A stretch of 64,000 bases of DNA from Phallus indusiatus (lineage: Eukaryota; Basidiomycota; Agaricomycetes; Phallales; Phallaceae). Below are positions 11,933-24,073 of this stretch, piece after piece. The position numbers and the translations under genes are program-made. Where the stretch lies: positions 186,001 to 250,000 of the forward strand of contig JAQFWX010000018.1 of assembly GCA_027605045.1 (NCBI GenBank), written 5' to 3'. The notes below the pieces were generated by a model. That model was not told the origin of the DNA. It worked only from the letters and a program-made list of their open reading frames with translations, and searched no databases. The stretch's first letter is position 1, and every line of letters starts with the position of its first letter.

Positions 11933-13144
11933 ATGTCTGCTACCGAAGTTACTGCTCCCACTGTTGAAGAAACCCCCGTAGTCGAGCCTACCGCCACCGA
12001 GCCACCGGTTGCTACTACTGCTGTCAGTATTATTTGATTCTTGACCTTTACATTGTTCTCTAAACACTCTTGTCTACAGCCTGCGGAGGCTCCTGCGGAA
12101 GTGTGTTTTCTGTTTCCATGTCTAATCCTACATGGATTCTAACCACTTGTTTTAGGACGTCGCCACTGCTACCCCTCCTGCCGAAACACAACCCGCCACT
12201 GAGGCAACCGACGCACCTGCCGCTATGGAACAACCCGCCGTCACTGAAGAAGCTCAGACTGAGGCCAAGCAGGAAGACAAGGTATGTATTGATCGGTTCA
12301 CCCTTCCCTTTATTTTCATTCACCTCTCGTGCAAGCCCGCCGCCACTGAAGACAAGCCTGAAAAAGCTGCTCGTCCCAAGAGCCCCAGTCTCTTAGCCAA
12401 GCTCCTTTCACCGTTCAAACACGACAAGAAACCCAAGAGCCCCAAGAAGGAAAAGAAGAAGGAAGAGACCCCTAAAGAAGAAACCGCACAGGTCGCTGCT
12501 GAAGAGGCAAGTTTTCTTTCTTTGTTCATTAAAGGTTTGTTGAGTACTAACTATTGCTTACAGACTGCACCAGCCGTCGAGGAAGCACCACAAGAAGAGG
12601 TCGCAGCGGCTGAATCTGCTGCTCCCGCCCCCGCTGAGGAACCATCGGCCCCTGTTGAGACCCCTGCGGAGCCGGTCAAAGAAACGTAAGTTATTTAAAG
12701 GGTTTCATGATCGCCGTTTTCAACCTGTTGTTAGTGAAACCGCTGCCACTGATGCTCCGGCCACTGAAGCCGCTGCTCCAGCTGAGGCTACTAAGGAAGC
12801 CAAGCCGGTCGAAGATAAGGTATGGTCACCGGGTTGTCTTATTTCAAACTGTAGCTGAATAATATTGACTGAAGACTAAGGACTCTGCCAAGAAAACCAA
12901 AGGCAATCGTCGCTTCTCGTCCCTTATCACCGACCTCTTGAAGCCTACGAAGAGAGAGAACAAGGAGTCGTTGCCCAGCAAAGTTACTGAGGAGCCCCCC
13001 GTTCTTGCTCCCCCAGCTGCTATGGAACCTCTTGAGAATCCCGCTGTTGAGGACCAAACCAAAGCAGAAGAGCCCGCTGTGACTGAAGAAACATCAAAAC
13101 CCGCTGAAGTACCATCTGCTCCGGTTGTCGCTGCTGCTGCATGA
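11933..13144 (+). CDS. Ala/Glu/Pro-rich acidic protein with two basic amphipathic segments (unknown function)
   Basis: Exons 11933-12022, 12080-12100, 12156-12281, 12336-12506, 12564-12685, 12735-12819, 12881-13144 (292 aa, in frame throughout). Most of the protein is built from A, E, P, T and V (for example PVVEPTATEPP and EEPSAPVETPAEPVKE). Two islands differ: SLLAKLLSPFKHDKK followed by a Lys-rich run, and RRFSSLITDLLKPTKRE. Both have an amphipathic helix next to basic residues and look like two copies of one short motif (S-L-[LI]-x-[KD]-L-L-x-P-[FT]-K). Intron 4 is GC-AG (donor GCAAGT at 12507) with a TACTAAC branch site. The long pyrimidine leader suggests strong expression. I do not recognise the family; membrane or nucleic-acid binding by the basic helices is only a guess. 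Confidence 0.75.
12507..12563 (+). other. GC-AG intron in the Ala/Glu/Pro-rich gene
   Basis: The donor GAG/GCAAGT matches the known GC-donor consensus, the branch-point-like TACTAAC is at 12545-12551 and the acceptor is ACAG. The joined frame continues as AAEE then TAPAVEE. Confidence 0.85.
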
Positions 13145-15304
13145 GGCTTTGCAGTCCCTTGTAGTAATAGTGCGAACAACGACCTGCTAACGTTACTTTT
13201 ACGATGTTTTCTTTCCTCCCACGCCGTTTTTCTCTTTCTGTCTTCCCCTGCGCAGCTTCGTTGTCTTGATTCATATACCACTCCGGAGACTTCCTATTGC
13301 GCTTAATTCACAAATAGCGTACATCAACACGCCGTAACCCTCCTCGCCTTTCGATGCCTTTCGACGATACGTTACGTTTCTCCCGCCTTTTTTACAATCT
13401 GGTTTTTTTATTTCAGATTCGGTGTCTATTTTTTTCTTTCCTTTGACTAAAGTAGCGCGTTTATGTTCATTCTATCTCGAACTTTCTTTTTTCCTATCTT
13501 TTTTTTCATTCGGTACTTCAATGCATCCTCCAATTAGCATCGTGACATCGATTAATTAGCTACTTATTTCCTTTGGAAAATATACCTCCTCTCGAATCTT
13601 ATCTCTTGGACAGATTGAGTGAGATAAAGAAGATTGGGTTTCAATAACCAATTGTTCTTTGACATGTCCGCTGTCGGAATGCAGTGAGAACTGCTGACGT
13701 CATTATGTGGACGTGAAAAAGCGGTGACCCTAACTTTTCACTTTATTCATTTATTTGAATGAATAGAGTACGCCATCCTTTATATGAGCTTCTATGTGGC
13801 CAAAAAGACTTCGAAATTGTACGTAAATATGAGAAGTAAATCTATTTTAGAAAAAAGCAGTGTCAACCTATATAGATACGGTCACCAGGGCGTAATTTTA
13901 CGAATCACGAGCTGTTAAAGCGTTAGTTTCAATTGGCGGAGATGTCCCATGGGGTGTCTCAAAACTCGAAGTGTGGTTCTCTTTTGAAAATCAGAATCAG
14001 AATAGTCTTCGATTTATGGAATTTAGGAACATGGTATATAGCTCGTGGGTGTTGTTATTGTTTATATAATTGAATTTGGAATTGCGTGATTTTGGCTAGC
14101 GAGGAATGAGTAGTATGGCGTGCCCTTCGACTTTCCCTTGGAAGATTGAGTGATAAAATAGTTGAATTATTACGAGTAAATGCAAATTTTCAAAGAGAAG
14201 GTGAATTTTCAAAGGACAATAAACTGAGAAAAAAATTATTTTCCTTTCCTTCGGATAGGATCGATAGATAGAACAGTATCGGAATTAAGATCGAAGAAAA
14301 CTGAATGGAAAACGTGGAGAAGTATTCAAAAAGACTAGCAACCAACAATCTTGCCAGTCAGTCAACCCAGTCAACCCGGTCAACCGGTCAACCAGCGAGA
14401 CTAAATCTTTTACATCCGGATGCAGGGTAGTCAAGGGGGAGAAAACGAACTTGTGATTAGATTAGATTAGGCTGTTTCCCCCCTAAAGTTTAACAACAAG
14501 CCCTTGAATCGTGTGCACATGACTTGGCGTTATCTCTTTTGCATAACAGGTACGGTGCAGTGCAGTGCATATCGTGATCACTATGCAGGCCAATATTGAA
14601 ATAGCGCCATGACCCCATGAGAAGCTGGTCATGGCGTTGGCGAGTGTAAAAGCCTGAGACGGTTTAGTGCGGATCATAGGGTGTAGCCTGGCTGCCTGAA
14701 GGTGTAAATGGTTTCCATCCTTGGAGCTGGGGTTGAAGATAATCAAATTGTTCGGGGATCTGAAGAGTTCTAGTTGCCACCATGATAATGGCCATGACCA
14801 TGACCAGATTGTTGGATCCAATGATGTGCTTAGTCTTTGGAAAGTCCCGTGCCGTACTTTCCGAATGGCTCTAGGCAAACTAGGCTGTTCTTGATTTAGG
14901 AGATTTCTTGTGCAACAGTATTCCATTTAGGCATGAATACGGGTGCCATTATCACTAGTAAGCCGTTGGATCCGTACCGCTAGTGTTTTCCTTATCAGAT
15001 AAAGAACGAGATCTGTCGATGAAGTGAGACCTTTTTGCATCCAAAACGCCTTTCAACGTCTTGCGAGCACTTTATGAAATTCGGTTTGACAGACCGAGTC
15101 TAAAACCTGAGGTAGCCAGAGATAGTAGCAGTAGTGCAAGCAGCACGACGAGTCGCGGTGTCCACTGAACTTGAAATTGTTGTTGTCAACCGCCTACTAG
15201 TACGCACATCCGGCGCTTACTCCAAGTCCAACTATGCGCCCGCGCACATTTGGCACGTCGTCACCGTCACCGACTCGCACTCTTCCCATATCACAAGACG
15301 TATC
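13145..15304. other. Gene-free region between the Ala/Glu/Pro-rich gene and eIF2B epsilon
   Basis: About 2.2 kb without a supportable gene. Visible elements are a T/C-rich 3' UTR-like stretch (13200-13600), a CRE-type TGACGTCA octamer at 13695-13702, and four imperfect tandem copies of GTCAACCC at about 14361-14394. A 147-codon minus-strand ORF at 14483-14926 shows no family signature, so I do not call it a gene. Confidence 0.55.
14361..14394 (+). repeat. Short tandem repeat, GTCAACC(C/G) unit, four copies
   Basis: Four consecutive copies of an 8-9 bp unit beginning GTCAACC lie in non-coding DNA. The unit has no obvious coding role; it may be a slippage-derived minisatellite. Confidence 0.8.
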
Positions 15305-17993
15305 ATGCCTCCCAAAATCGCAAACGATAACAGTAATTTACCTACGGATGAAGATGAACCGCTTCAAGCCGTAATACTCGCCGACACTTACAATGAAAGA
15401 CTCAAACCCTTGACCGTTGAACGACCTCGTGTTAGTATCAAGTTCATAATTTTCTCTCTTTCAATATATATCTGATATTTTTTTGGTTTTTTTTTTATTA
15501 GTGTCTTCTCCCAATATGTAATACGACACTTTTGGATTGGACGATTGAAAGCCTTTCGTTAGCTGGAGTACAAGAAATATTTGTCGTATGCACTGCTCAT
15601 GCAGAACTCATCAAAGAAACATTAGCGTACGTTCACTTCTCTCCAGTCTTGACTCTAATAATACTCACCCGAAGTTTATATATAGAAAATCTAAATGGAG
15701 TCATCCCTCCTCAGGCCTCAAAATCACACCAATAATAACCGCATCGACATGTTGGGCTCCAGGCGACGCTTTACGCGACGTCTATACACACGGTGTCATT
15801 ACCTCCGATTTTATACTTGTTTTTGGGGATCTTGTGAGCAATATCCGGTTGGACGAGGTAGTCAAGATACATAAGGCGAGGCGGAAAGCTGATCGGGATG
15901 CTACCATGACTATTGTTGTTAAAGAGGCTGGCACTGAACAGCGTTTACGGTGAGTTGTATTTGTATTTTTTGATTTGCAGATGTTTTAATGTTTTAATTT
16001 TTAGATTGCTAGGGGATGGAGGTGTTTTCGTTCTTGACGCGGATACTAACGAGTGCTTGCACTACGAGGCTGTTCCTGGTCTACCTCTCAAAAAAAAGAC
16101 CCATATACCCCGAGATATATTCGAGAAGCATCAAAATGTAGAGGTTAGAAATGACCTAATTGATTGTGGAATTGATATTTGTTCCGTCGAGGTATGTGTT
16201 TTACTTGTATGTAGTTCATACATTCTTTCTCAAAACTTATGTAGGTTCCATCACTATTTCAAGATAATTTTGACTATCTTGATATTCGACGTCACTTTTT
16301 GCATGGTATCCTGACTTCAGATTTGTTGAACAACAAAATCCATTGTCATATCGTTCAAGATGGGTACGCGGCTCGCGTCAAGGATAGCAAAAGTTATGCT
16401 ACTATCAGGTATGCACATCCTTGTAATATTTGAATCTTGCTGTCGCTCAAATCAATCCCCAGTAATGATATTCTGACACGATGGACGTACCCTCTGGTAC
16501 CTGACGAGAACAACCCCAGTGGGCAGACGTACGAATACCGACGACGGAATATCTATTTTCCTTCTAATGGAGGAAGTATTCAGCTATCTAGGTACTATTT
16601 CTGAAAACTTTATATAAGAAGCGAAATTCAAACTATCCTTCTGTAGATCATGTAAAATTGGGAACAACACGTTACTGGGATACGGCGCAAAACTATCCGA
16701 TAATGTTCAAATTGTACACTCCGTTCTAGGCAACAATTGCTCGATAGGTTCAGACGTCACTATCAAAGATAGTTACTTGTGGGACGACGTAATTGTCGAA
16801 AGCGGCTGTACCATCGATCAGTGTATCATCGGTCGAGGAGCGAAAATTCTTAAAGGGGTGTATTGTCGAGGGTTGTTTAGTCGGAGATGGGGTTATTCTC
16901 GGACCTAATGCCAAGTTGGAAGCCTTCACAAGAGTATCGAAAACACCACCTCAAGATGGAGACGGTATGTAAATGCTATGTACTGAGTGTGTGTATGTGG
17001 GCTTATGTGCTTATGTTGGTATGTAGATGAAGGAACGCCAAGGTATTTAGGTCCCAAGACGAATGGAATTGTTTGGCCTAGTCTTGAGTCTCTTTCGAAT
17101 GAACGGGATGAATCTGATGAAGAGGATGAGGTAGTTGATGAGTTAGAGGCACCGGCTAATCTTCGTTTATTACGATTAGGTATGTTCTTTGGACGTTTTT
17201 TTAATGATAGCGGAGATTAACTATTTCTAGGTGACGAGACACATTTGTCCGATCTACAACTGTACGAGCCAGACAGTTCATCATCATCGTCCGAAGAAGA
17301 CGACGATGACGATGACGGTTATGAAGTTGATCTTCACAAGATGACAATGCGTCGACACGTTCTTCAGCTACATCAACCGCAGCAGGACCAAGCCTAGAAT
17401 CCAAACTCAACTCTATCGCTGATGCGGAATTCACAAGCGAAGTGACCGCATCGCTTGAGCGTGCTTGGACGGAGAACCATACAGTTGAGAATGCGGCTGT
17501 GGAGTTGAAGACGCTCCGGATGGCGAGTAATGTGCCGCTTCGACGTGTCAGACAGGCGGTTGTGAGGTTTTTATTGGAGAAGATTGTTGGGAAGGAGCAA
17601 AGTGGGTTTAGAGAACGGATTCCGAGGGTTGTTGGACGGTGGGGTGGATTGATTGATGCTATTGGAGGGTCTGATGCGGTTGAGACAATTGAGATTTTAC
17701 AGGTTGGTTTTACTGATTTCCTCATTTTTACGTGTTGGATCACTAAAATCAAAGAAAAGGAGGTGTGTGCCAAGGAGCCTCAGTTTCTTAGTTTGTTTGG
17801 ATTGCTTCTTGGCGCATTGTATCAAGAGGATATTATAGAGGAGGATGACGTTCGGGCGTGGCATCGGAAACCGGAGAGCCGGGGTCTGGGTGTACCTGGG
17901 ATGGAGAAATGTTGGATGGTTGGTAGTCGGATGATCGAGCAATTCGATGCTCAAGAAGCTGATGATTCTGGCTCTGAATCAGACTCGGAGTAG
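15305..17993 (+). CDS. GCD6: Translation initiation factor eIF2B, epsilon (catalytic GEF) subunit, with two apparent frameshifts
   Basis: Exchange factor that reloads eIF2 with GTP. Exons 15305-15430, 15502-15626, 15686-15949, 16005-16191, 16245-16408, 16463-16591, 16647-16964, 17027-17179, 17231-17702, 17760-17993 (about 723 aa). The N-terminus is a nucleotidyltransferase-like fold (LQAVILADTYNERL, CLLPICNTTLLDWTIESL, GVQEIFVV), then hexapeptide left-handed beta-helix repeats (GNNTLLGYGAKLSDN, CSIGSDVTIKDSYLWDDV), an acidic linker and a C-terminal W2/HEAT domain (ALYQEDIIEEDDVRAW) with an acidic tail. The frame breaks at GGGG 16855-16858 (one base too many before GCLVGDGVILGPNA) and near 17339-17342 (one base too few after EVDLH). 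Conserved protein continues on both sides, so the gene is probably intact in the organism. Upstream in-frame ATGs at 15134 onward are judged leader. Confidence 0.92.
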
Positions 17994-18161
17994 GTGTAGA
18001 ATAAAAATAAAAAAAGTAGTAAAATATTGAATGCATAATATTTTACATGATTATTACACATGAGAGGTATATGTGAAAGCATCTAATTTATATGATTGTC
18101 CTATTACAACAAGGGGAGTATGTCCAATCGTATGTTGCAAGATGCGTTAGTCGTCCGGTCG

Positions 18162-18507
18162 TTAATATTTAAGGATAATGTAAAGTGCTAAGGTGTGGAA
18201 GGTGAGTAAATATGATGAAGGAAATATCTGAAAAATTCAGTACCATGAATGATTCCAGGAATGTATCCCAGAATTGTCAGTAAGATCTGCCACATTTGAT
18301 CAGATCGAGTGTTTAAGAAAGTGGAGAATGACAACATACATTGATGAAAAAGTCTGCGTTACATCCTCGTTCTAAGAAGACACCCAAAGGTGGTAGAATA
18401 ATAGCGAAGATGACCTATAAGGAGAGAGAGAGAAGATTAGGGATGCTGCGCATCGTTGGAGCCATCGGTTAACTGACTTTGCAAATATCTGAAGCTGTGG
18501 CTGGCAT
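18162..18507 (-). CDS. PMP3: Pmp3/RCI2 family plasma-membrane proteolipid
   Basis: Tiny 57-residue, two-helix membrane protein; the yeast homologue limits cation influx and plasma-membrane hyperpolarisation. Exons on the minus strand: 18507-18478, 18414-18340, 18286-18244, 18187-18162, all with GT-AG introns of 53 to 63 nt. The product begins MPATASDICK; helix 1 is VIFAIILPPLGVFLERGC, carrying the family signature PPLGVFLERGC; helix 2 is ILLTILGYIPGIIHALYIIL, and it ends KY. Because four exons carry only 174 nt of coding sequence, simple ORF searches miss it. It is convergent with eIF2B epsilon and divergent from the hydrolase gene, with 119 bp between the two starts. Confidence is high, since every residue fits the family. 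Confidence 0.93.
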
Positions 18508-18596
18508 TATTGTTGGAGAGTTTGATTTTTTTGTGAAATTCAGGAGAAAGACAAAGGGTGCATTCGAAAAACGATGGGGGAGGATGGTTTTATAAC

Positions 18597-18616
18597 ATGA
18601 AATGACGTCATTTCAT
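18597..18616. promoter_or_regulatory. 20 bp perfect palindrome centred on a CRE octamer
   Basis: ATGAAATGACGTCATTTCAT equals its own reverse complement. The core TGACGTCA is the binding site of ATF/CREB-type bZIP factors. It lies in the 119 bp between the divergent Pmp3 (start 18507) and hydrolase (start 18627) genes, so it could serve both. Function is inferred. Confidence 0.7.
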
Positions 18617-18626
18617 TATTCACACC

Positions 18627-19574
18627 ATGACACCATTCTTGGCGCACACGCTGGTAATAGTATTACTACTACTGAGCCTGCGTTCTTACGTCAACACATG
18701 ACGAGTCAAAGACCGACGCACCACAGATTTATAGACCTTTATGCGAAGAAGAGACGTCAAGCCGTCCGCTGATTGTGTTCATACATGGTGGGGCGTGGAG
18801 ATCTGAATCGAAAGAGATGTTCCGGGCCTTTGCGGGGTGTGTTCTTGAAGAATTTCATTTACCGGTTGCTGTGCTTGACTATCGCTTGTCGGTGAGTTTC
18901 GAATAAAATTAAAAAAAAAGAATTGGTCAAGAAAAACGTTGCATGTTTTGTGGTTTTGTTAACGACGGGCTTGTGTATAGACCAAGAGTAATAATTTGAA
19001 ACATCCAGGACATGCTGAGGATGTTTTAAGCGGACTGGAGGAGCTGGTCAAATGGCCTGATCTGGTGTTTGATCGGACGCGGTTATACCTTGTTGGACAC
19101 AGTGCTGGAGGACACATTTTGTGCTCGATCTTTTTGGATAGCGGGGTGAACGAGTTGGAGCCTGGTGAAGAGCTTATGAAAGCGGTGCAAGGGATCGTTT
19201 TGGCGTCGGGGATCGCCGACCCGGAAGGACTGCTTGCACGATTCCCGCATTATGATTTCATACCGCAAGTATTCACGGAACCGTATTCGCGCTGGAACAC
19301 GCTCGTGTGCCCGCTTCGAAGAGGGCTGTCGGAGAACACGCGATGGCACATTGTGCATTCATCGGGAGACGTCCTCGTGAATATCGAACAATCGGAGACC
19401 ATGTTCACCCACCTGGTCGAGGCCTATGCACGACAGAATTGGAATACAGGGCTGATCTCAAAGGATTATGATACCTTGTCTGTGGGCCATTACTATACTA
19501 GTCAAGCGCCTGTGCAGTTCGGGTCAGTGGTTGGGGCGTGGGCTGTGCAGGCTATTGAGCCCAAGTCGCAGTGA
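18627..19574 (+). CDS. Alpha/beta hydrolase, kynurenine-formamidase-like
   Basis: Exons 18727-18891 and 18981-19574 are secure; a 27 nt first exon 18627-18653 (MTPFLAHTL) is the best in-frame start but uncertain (261 aa in total). The oxyanion-hole motif HGGAW follows LIVFI, and the nucleophile elbow is GHSAGGH. HSSGDVLV and VGHYY are candidate positions for the acid and the histidine of the triad. HGG-type esterases with this layout include N-formylkynurenine formamidase (BNA7) and prenylcysteine methylesterases. Formamidase would fit with the kynurenine hydroxylase and kynureninase genes about 13 to 16 kb downstream, but the sequence alone does not separate these options. Confidence 0.75.
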
Positions 19575-20648
19575 TCTCTCAGAGATGCATGTAATATTTG
19601 AAGAGAGCCAAGTGGCCCCACGTTTTCTTGTTGTTCTTATTGTGATTGCATGCATGTCTATATAAATTTTGAACGTGTTTTCGAATTGATGTGGAAGTCG
19701 GAGGTGAACTCTGCCGAGTTTACGCCCATTTCCAATTCGGTATTCAAACGACTCTTCTTGAATCGCAAAATAGGATTATATATTGATCCATCGGAAAGAA
19801 TGAATGGCAGGGGCAATATACTTCCATTGAGATATTGTAGTGTTTTTCCCATCCGGTCTTGCATGTCTATGCAGGCCGAACAGCCATGCGGTATTACTTA
19901 GGCTGCTACATACTTGGCACTTTTTGGATTTCCATCCATCACGATGATTGTTCCATGGGGTAGCGAGGTGGATATGTATTCAAGCTGAGATTTCCGTTGC
20001 TGCATTAGTGTTACAGTTGGCTGTCAGCCTGTCTTCTTCGAGCCCTCCGAGATAGGATAGATCCCTGCATCAGTGCCTGCCTGTTTAGATTTTCAGACAT
20101 TAAACAGCCAAGCTTGTATTTGTCGACTACTGTCCAGGGCCCCCTCGTTGAGCATTGCGTCGGAATGCTTTCCAATCCTTTCAAGCGATGATGTGATGAA
20201 TTGATGATTATTATTATTATTATCACACTTCGGACCGTGTCTGAGCGAATGACTAAGCGCCTAAAGATAGACTAGAAACCCAAAATTCTTTTTTTGGGTT
20301 GGGCCACGCGCTTCGTCCCCAAAAAGTGCACACGCTCGCGCGCGCAGCTCCCTGCAGCTCCGGTGCCGGGCAAGCACATATTTATTTATTACGTCATATA
20401 AGCGCAGAAGCCGAGAGTGATCTAGCCGATGCCGGCGGGGCCCCTGGAAAAAAAATAAAAAACAACAAACAAGAGCAGCGCAACGAACACACACCGGAGT
20501 CGAAAGGGAAAATCATTTTTAAATCATTTTTAAGTATTTTGGATTGCTTTTCCTCTTCTTCTTCTTCTTCTCTCTCACCTCCCTCCAAACTTCATTTTAC
20601 TTACTCGGCACTTTCCTACCTCCCCCGCTCCGTCCAAGAACATCGTCC
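19575..20648. other. Intergenic region and leader of the Hal-like kinase
   Basis: No supportable gene in about 1.1 kb. An (ATT)n microsatellite lies at about 20205-20221. The last 130 bp hold a CTT/CT-rich tract (about 20548-20590), typical of a fungal 5' leader. Confidence 0.55.
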
Positions 20649-23600
20649 ATGCCAACCATGTCCGCCAAGACATCGAATGGCGTGTCCCAATTCAGTTCTT
20701 CGCTTAATTCTTCCCATCCTCCCTCTCAGTCCTCTTCTCTTCATCCACAACCTCAACCACAACAACCACAATCACATTCACGCTCGCAGTCGCAGCCGCA
20801 ATCACAGCTTCAGCCTCCTCCACTGTTGAAACGGCAGCCACCAACGCCGCCCGACTCTCTCTCGCACCAACCGTCATCTTCTTCAGTTTCCACCACAGTC
20901 GCTGCACCATCGCTAACAACAGCTAACGAGTCTGACGCAAGTGACGATCAAACACACGATATGCCCAACCTTCAGCAAGCTGTCGTACAGGCTGGTCTCG
21001 TTGGCGCCGGCATCGTTCCCGACCAGCAACAGCGTTCAAAATCAGTCGACAATCGACCCGCCCTCGTTCCTTACATTGTTCAGCAATCCGAGTCAACTTC
21101 GAATGACGACTTGGTTGTGCATGATAAGGTAAATACTCTTTCTCACCTTTTCATCTTCCGGAAGGCACCCCTTCTTTCTCTTTAGCTCATTACATTTATC
21201 TTGTGTTCATTTTAATTGACATATGAATTCCCCTCCCTTTCTCTAGCAAAAACAACGCCACTTGTCTGTACAGACACCACCGTCGGCGCACTCGAATTCC
21301 AGCTCGAACTCGCACTCTCACTCCCGATTCTCGTTCCCGCGTCGTCGGTCAACACAGCCACTGAATGAGGCCGTTACGCCATCAGATCCAACACAGGACG
21401 GTAACAATCTAAACCCGGCTCCGGCTCCGATACCATCATCCCGTACTCCAAAGCATTCCTCTACCGGCCCTTTACATGACCTGAAACGATTCTTGAATCA
21501 CCATATACCGCATCATCATCATCAGCACCCTCATCATCACCCACACATTAGAGATAACAACAGTTCCTCTACATCTCCAACTGGATCCCCTCATGACGAC
21601 TCGTCTGATGTTCACGTCTCAAAGTTCTCTAACTTTATTAACAAACATAAAGACAAGGCTCCATCTCCTACTAATCATAATACCTCTCACCATCCTACAC
21701 CACCCTCGCCTCCTCGCTCGGCTCCCACCAGCAACCGGCATTCTATTACACCGACCGTGCACTCAATCGCACCCAGTCAACAGCATCATAACGCTACTGC
21801 GACTACTACAGCCAGCACTACTGCCACAACCGTCACCACAGCTTCGCATCATCCCCATGGCTTCACATCTTTATCCGAAGCAACCCAGGCTCATTTGAGC
21901 AAAAAATATGGCAAATGGGGCCGCGTTCTCGGCTCCGGTGCCGGAGGTACAGTGCGGCTTATCAAGTCCAGCAGCAAAAATGGTGGTCATGTTTTTGCTG
22001 TGAAGGAATTCAGACCTAAACGAAGCGGGGAGTCCGAGAAAGAATACCAAAAAAAGGTTACCGCCGAGTTCTGCGTTGGTTCCACCCTGAAGCATCCTAA
22101 CATTATCGAAACTATCGACATCGTCTGTGATCACGGTCATTATTATGAGGTCAGCCGGTCCGAAACTTATGAATCATTTTTGATATGATTTGATTGATTT
22201 TGATTTTTTATATTTTTTTTTCTTTTTTCGAAAAAAAATTTAATTAATCACATCCCCTTCCCGTACCCGTTAGGTCATGGAATATGCTCCATATGATTTG
22301 TTCAGTGTCGTCATGTCTGGCAAAATGACCCGCCCCCAAATTTACTGTGTCTTCCGGCAAATAGTCGATGGAGTTGACTACCTTCACGGTATGGGCCTTG
22401 CTCATCGAGACCTTAAACTGGACAATTGCGTTTTGACCGAGAACAATATCATTAAACTTATCGACTTTGGCACAGCGACCGTATTCCATTACCCGGGTGG
22501 CAAGGCTCAGACTCTCGCCACAGGCGTGGTAGGTTCAGATCCTTATCTGGCACCCGAAGTTCTTACTGCCGAGGCATATGACCCACGCAAGACGGATGTA
22601 TGGAGTGTCGCCATTATATTTTTGTGCATGGTCCTGAGACGGTTCCCTTGGACAATTGCGGATACCAAGGCAGATCACAGCTTCAGAAGTTTTGTTCATG
22701 CGAACCCGGACCTGTGTACCATCCCAGTTGCAAAAAAGAAGGCGAAGAAGCAGAAGCAATTGGAGCAGGTGACCCTTCCACCACCACCGCCGCCACAGCA
22801 GCAAGAACAACAACAGCAACCACTGCCAGCTGTGAAAACGGATGTAAACGGAGCTGCCGTCGCATCACCCCAAAAACAACAGCAGCCGTCAGAAGGCCAA
22901 GAAACGACGCAATCACTGTCCACCCGTTCGCAAAGTCAATCGACTAGTTCCAGCGAATTCTCGCAGCGTGGCGACTCCAGCGGATGCGAAACGAATATTA
23001 CCGTTCCACTATCGCATGAGAAGAGTGCTGCCGAAAAGAGCACTAATACCTCGGCCTCGTCCTCGGGCACCGGCATTTCCAACCAATTCGTCCGGCCTTC
23101 TATTCTTATTTCGTCGTCCGTTAGTACTAGTACACTACCGGCCACGTTCGCTCGGACAATCTCGCCTGAAGAGGTTGAAGATCTGAGCGTGTTGAAATTG
23201 GGACGTCCGGCGGAGGAAGTGGAGAGTTTGCCGCTGGGGTTGTCGTACTATGCTGGGGAAGGAGATAGTGAAGAAAAGACTCCGGCTGCTGAGACTGATG
23301 TGGGTGTAGAACGATTGCCGTCGTCGTCGTTGTCCTCATCGACGAAGGAGGGTTCATCTGTTTCATCGGTTTCATCGACTAACGAGCCGTTATCTCCCAC
23401 AACCCCTAAAGCGAACGGCAAGACTTCTGCCAGCTCAGTTGTGGTCAATGGTGGCAGCAGCAGTGCCAGTACGGCTACGACAGAAACAACAACAACAACA
23501 AGCAGTACTACTACAGCTACGGCTACGGCTGTGGCTGCGTCATCTTCAAGTTCTGCTGTCACTCCTAAACCGGGGAATCCTCCTCCCCCCGCACGTTTGA

Positions 23601-24073
23601 ACACAGATCTCAACGCAGTCAACAGATCGTCTCCTTCCGATTCCAAGTCGAACGTGTCTTCACCCCACGTCAATGGAACAGGAGCAGGCGCCGATTCGAT
23701 ATTTAGACTCTTACCCCGGGAATCTCGGAATGCGATTCGACGGATGATGCATGTTGAACCTAAAGGGAGATGTACTCTTTCGGATTTACTTCACGGACGA
23801 GGGAAGGGTAAATCGCATGGGTTGAGATGTTTGTGTAATGGGGAAGAGTGTGGTGGTGGATTGAATACCCCTCCGGCGGAAGAAGATGAAGATGGGGATG
23901 AGGATGGTGGCAACGATGAAGGAACGGCTGAGGAGGAGAGTGATGATGGCGATGCGTGGTTGAAGAGTATCGAAACCTGCTCTGCTTATACAGCTCTTGG
24001 AAAGCCGTCACCTCACGAACACTGCAAGATTCCTATTGACGAGAAACAAGGCAAGAAACGATTTTTCCTATAG
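20649..24073 (+). CDS. Hal4/Hal5-like (Npr1-family) serine/threonine protein kinase with large insert
   Basis: Exons 20649-21128, 21247-22149, 22274-24073 (1060 aa). The N-terminal 370 residues are low complexity (Ser, Pro, Gln and His runs). The kinase domain starts near residue 377: GSGAGGTV glycine loop, FAVKEF lysine, HRDLKLDN catalytic loop, [13 protein letters not shown], and [17 protein letters not shown], the signature helix of fungal Hal/Npr1 kinases. All catalytic residues are present. A Ser/Thr/Gln-rich insert of about 325 residues (about 22720-23690) then separates the body of the domain from its last helices ([21 protein letters not shown]). An acidic stretch follows near 23880-23950. 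Family members regulate potassium and nutrient transporters at the plasma membrane; that role is inferred here. Confidence 0.9.

Noticed and set aside
14483..14926. 147-codon minus-strand ORF
   Set aside because: No family motif, odd composition and no splice-supported extension; it lies in sequence that otherwise looks non-coding.
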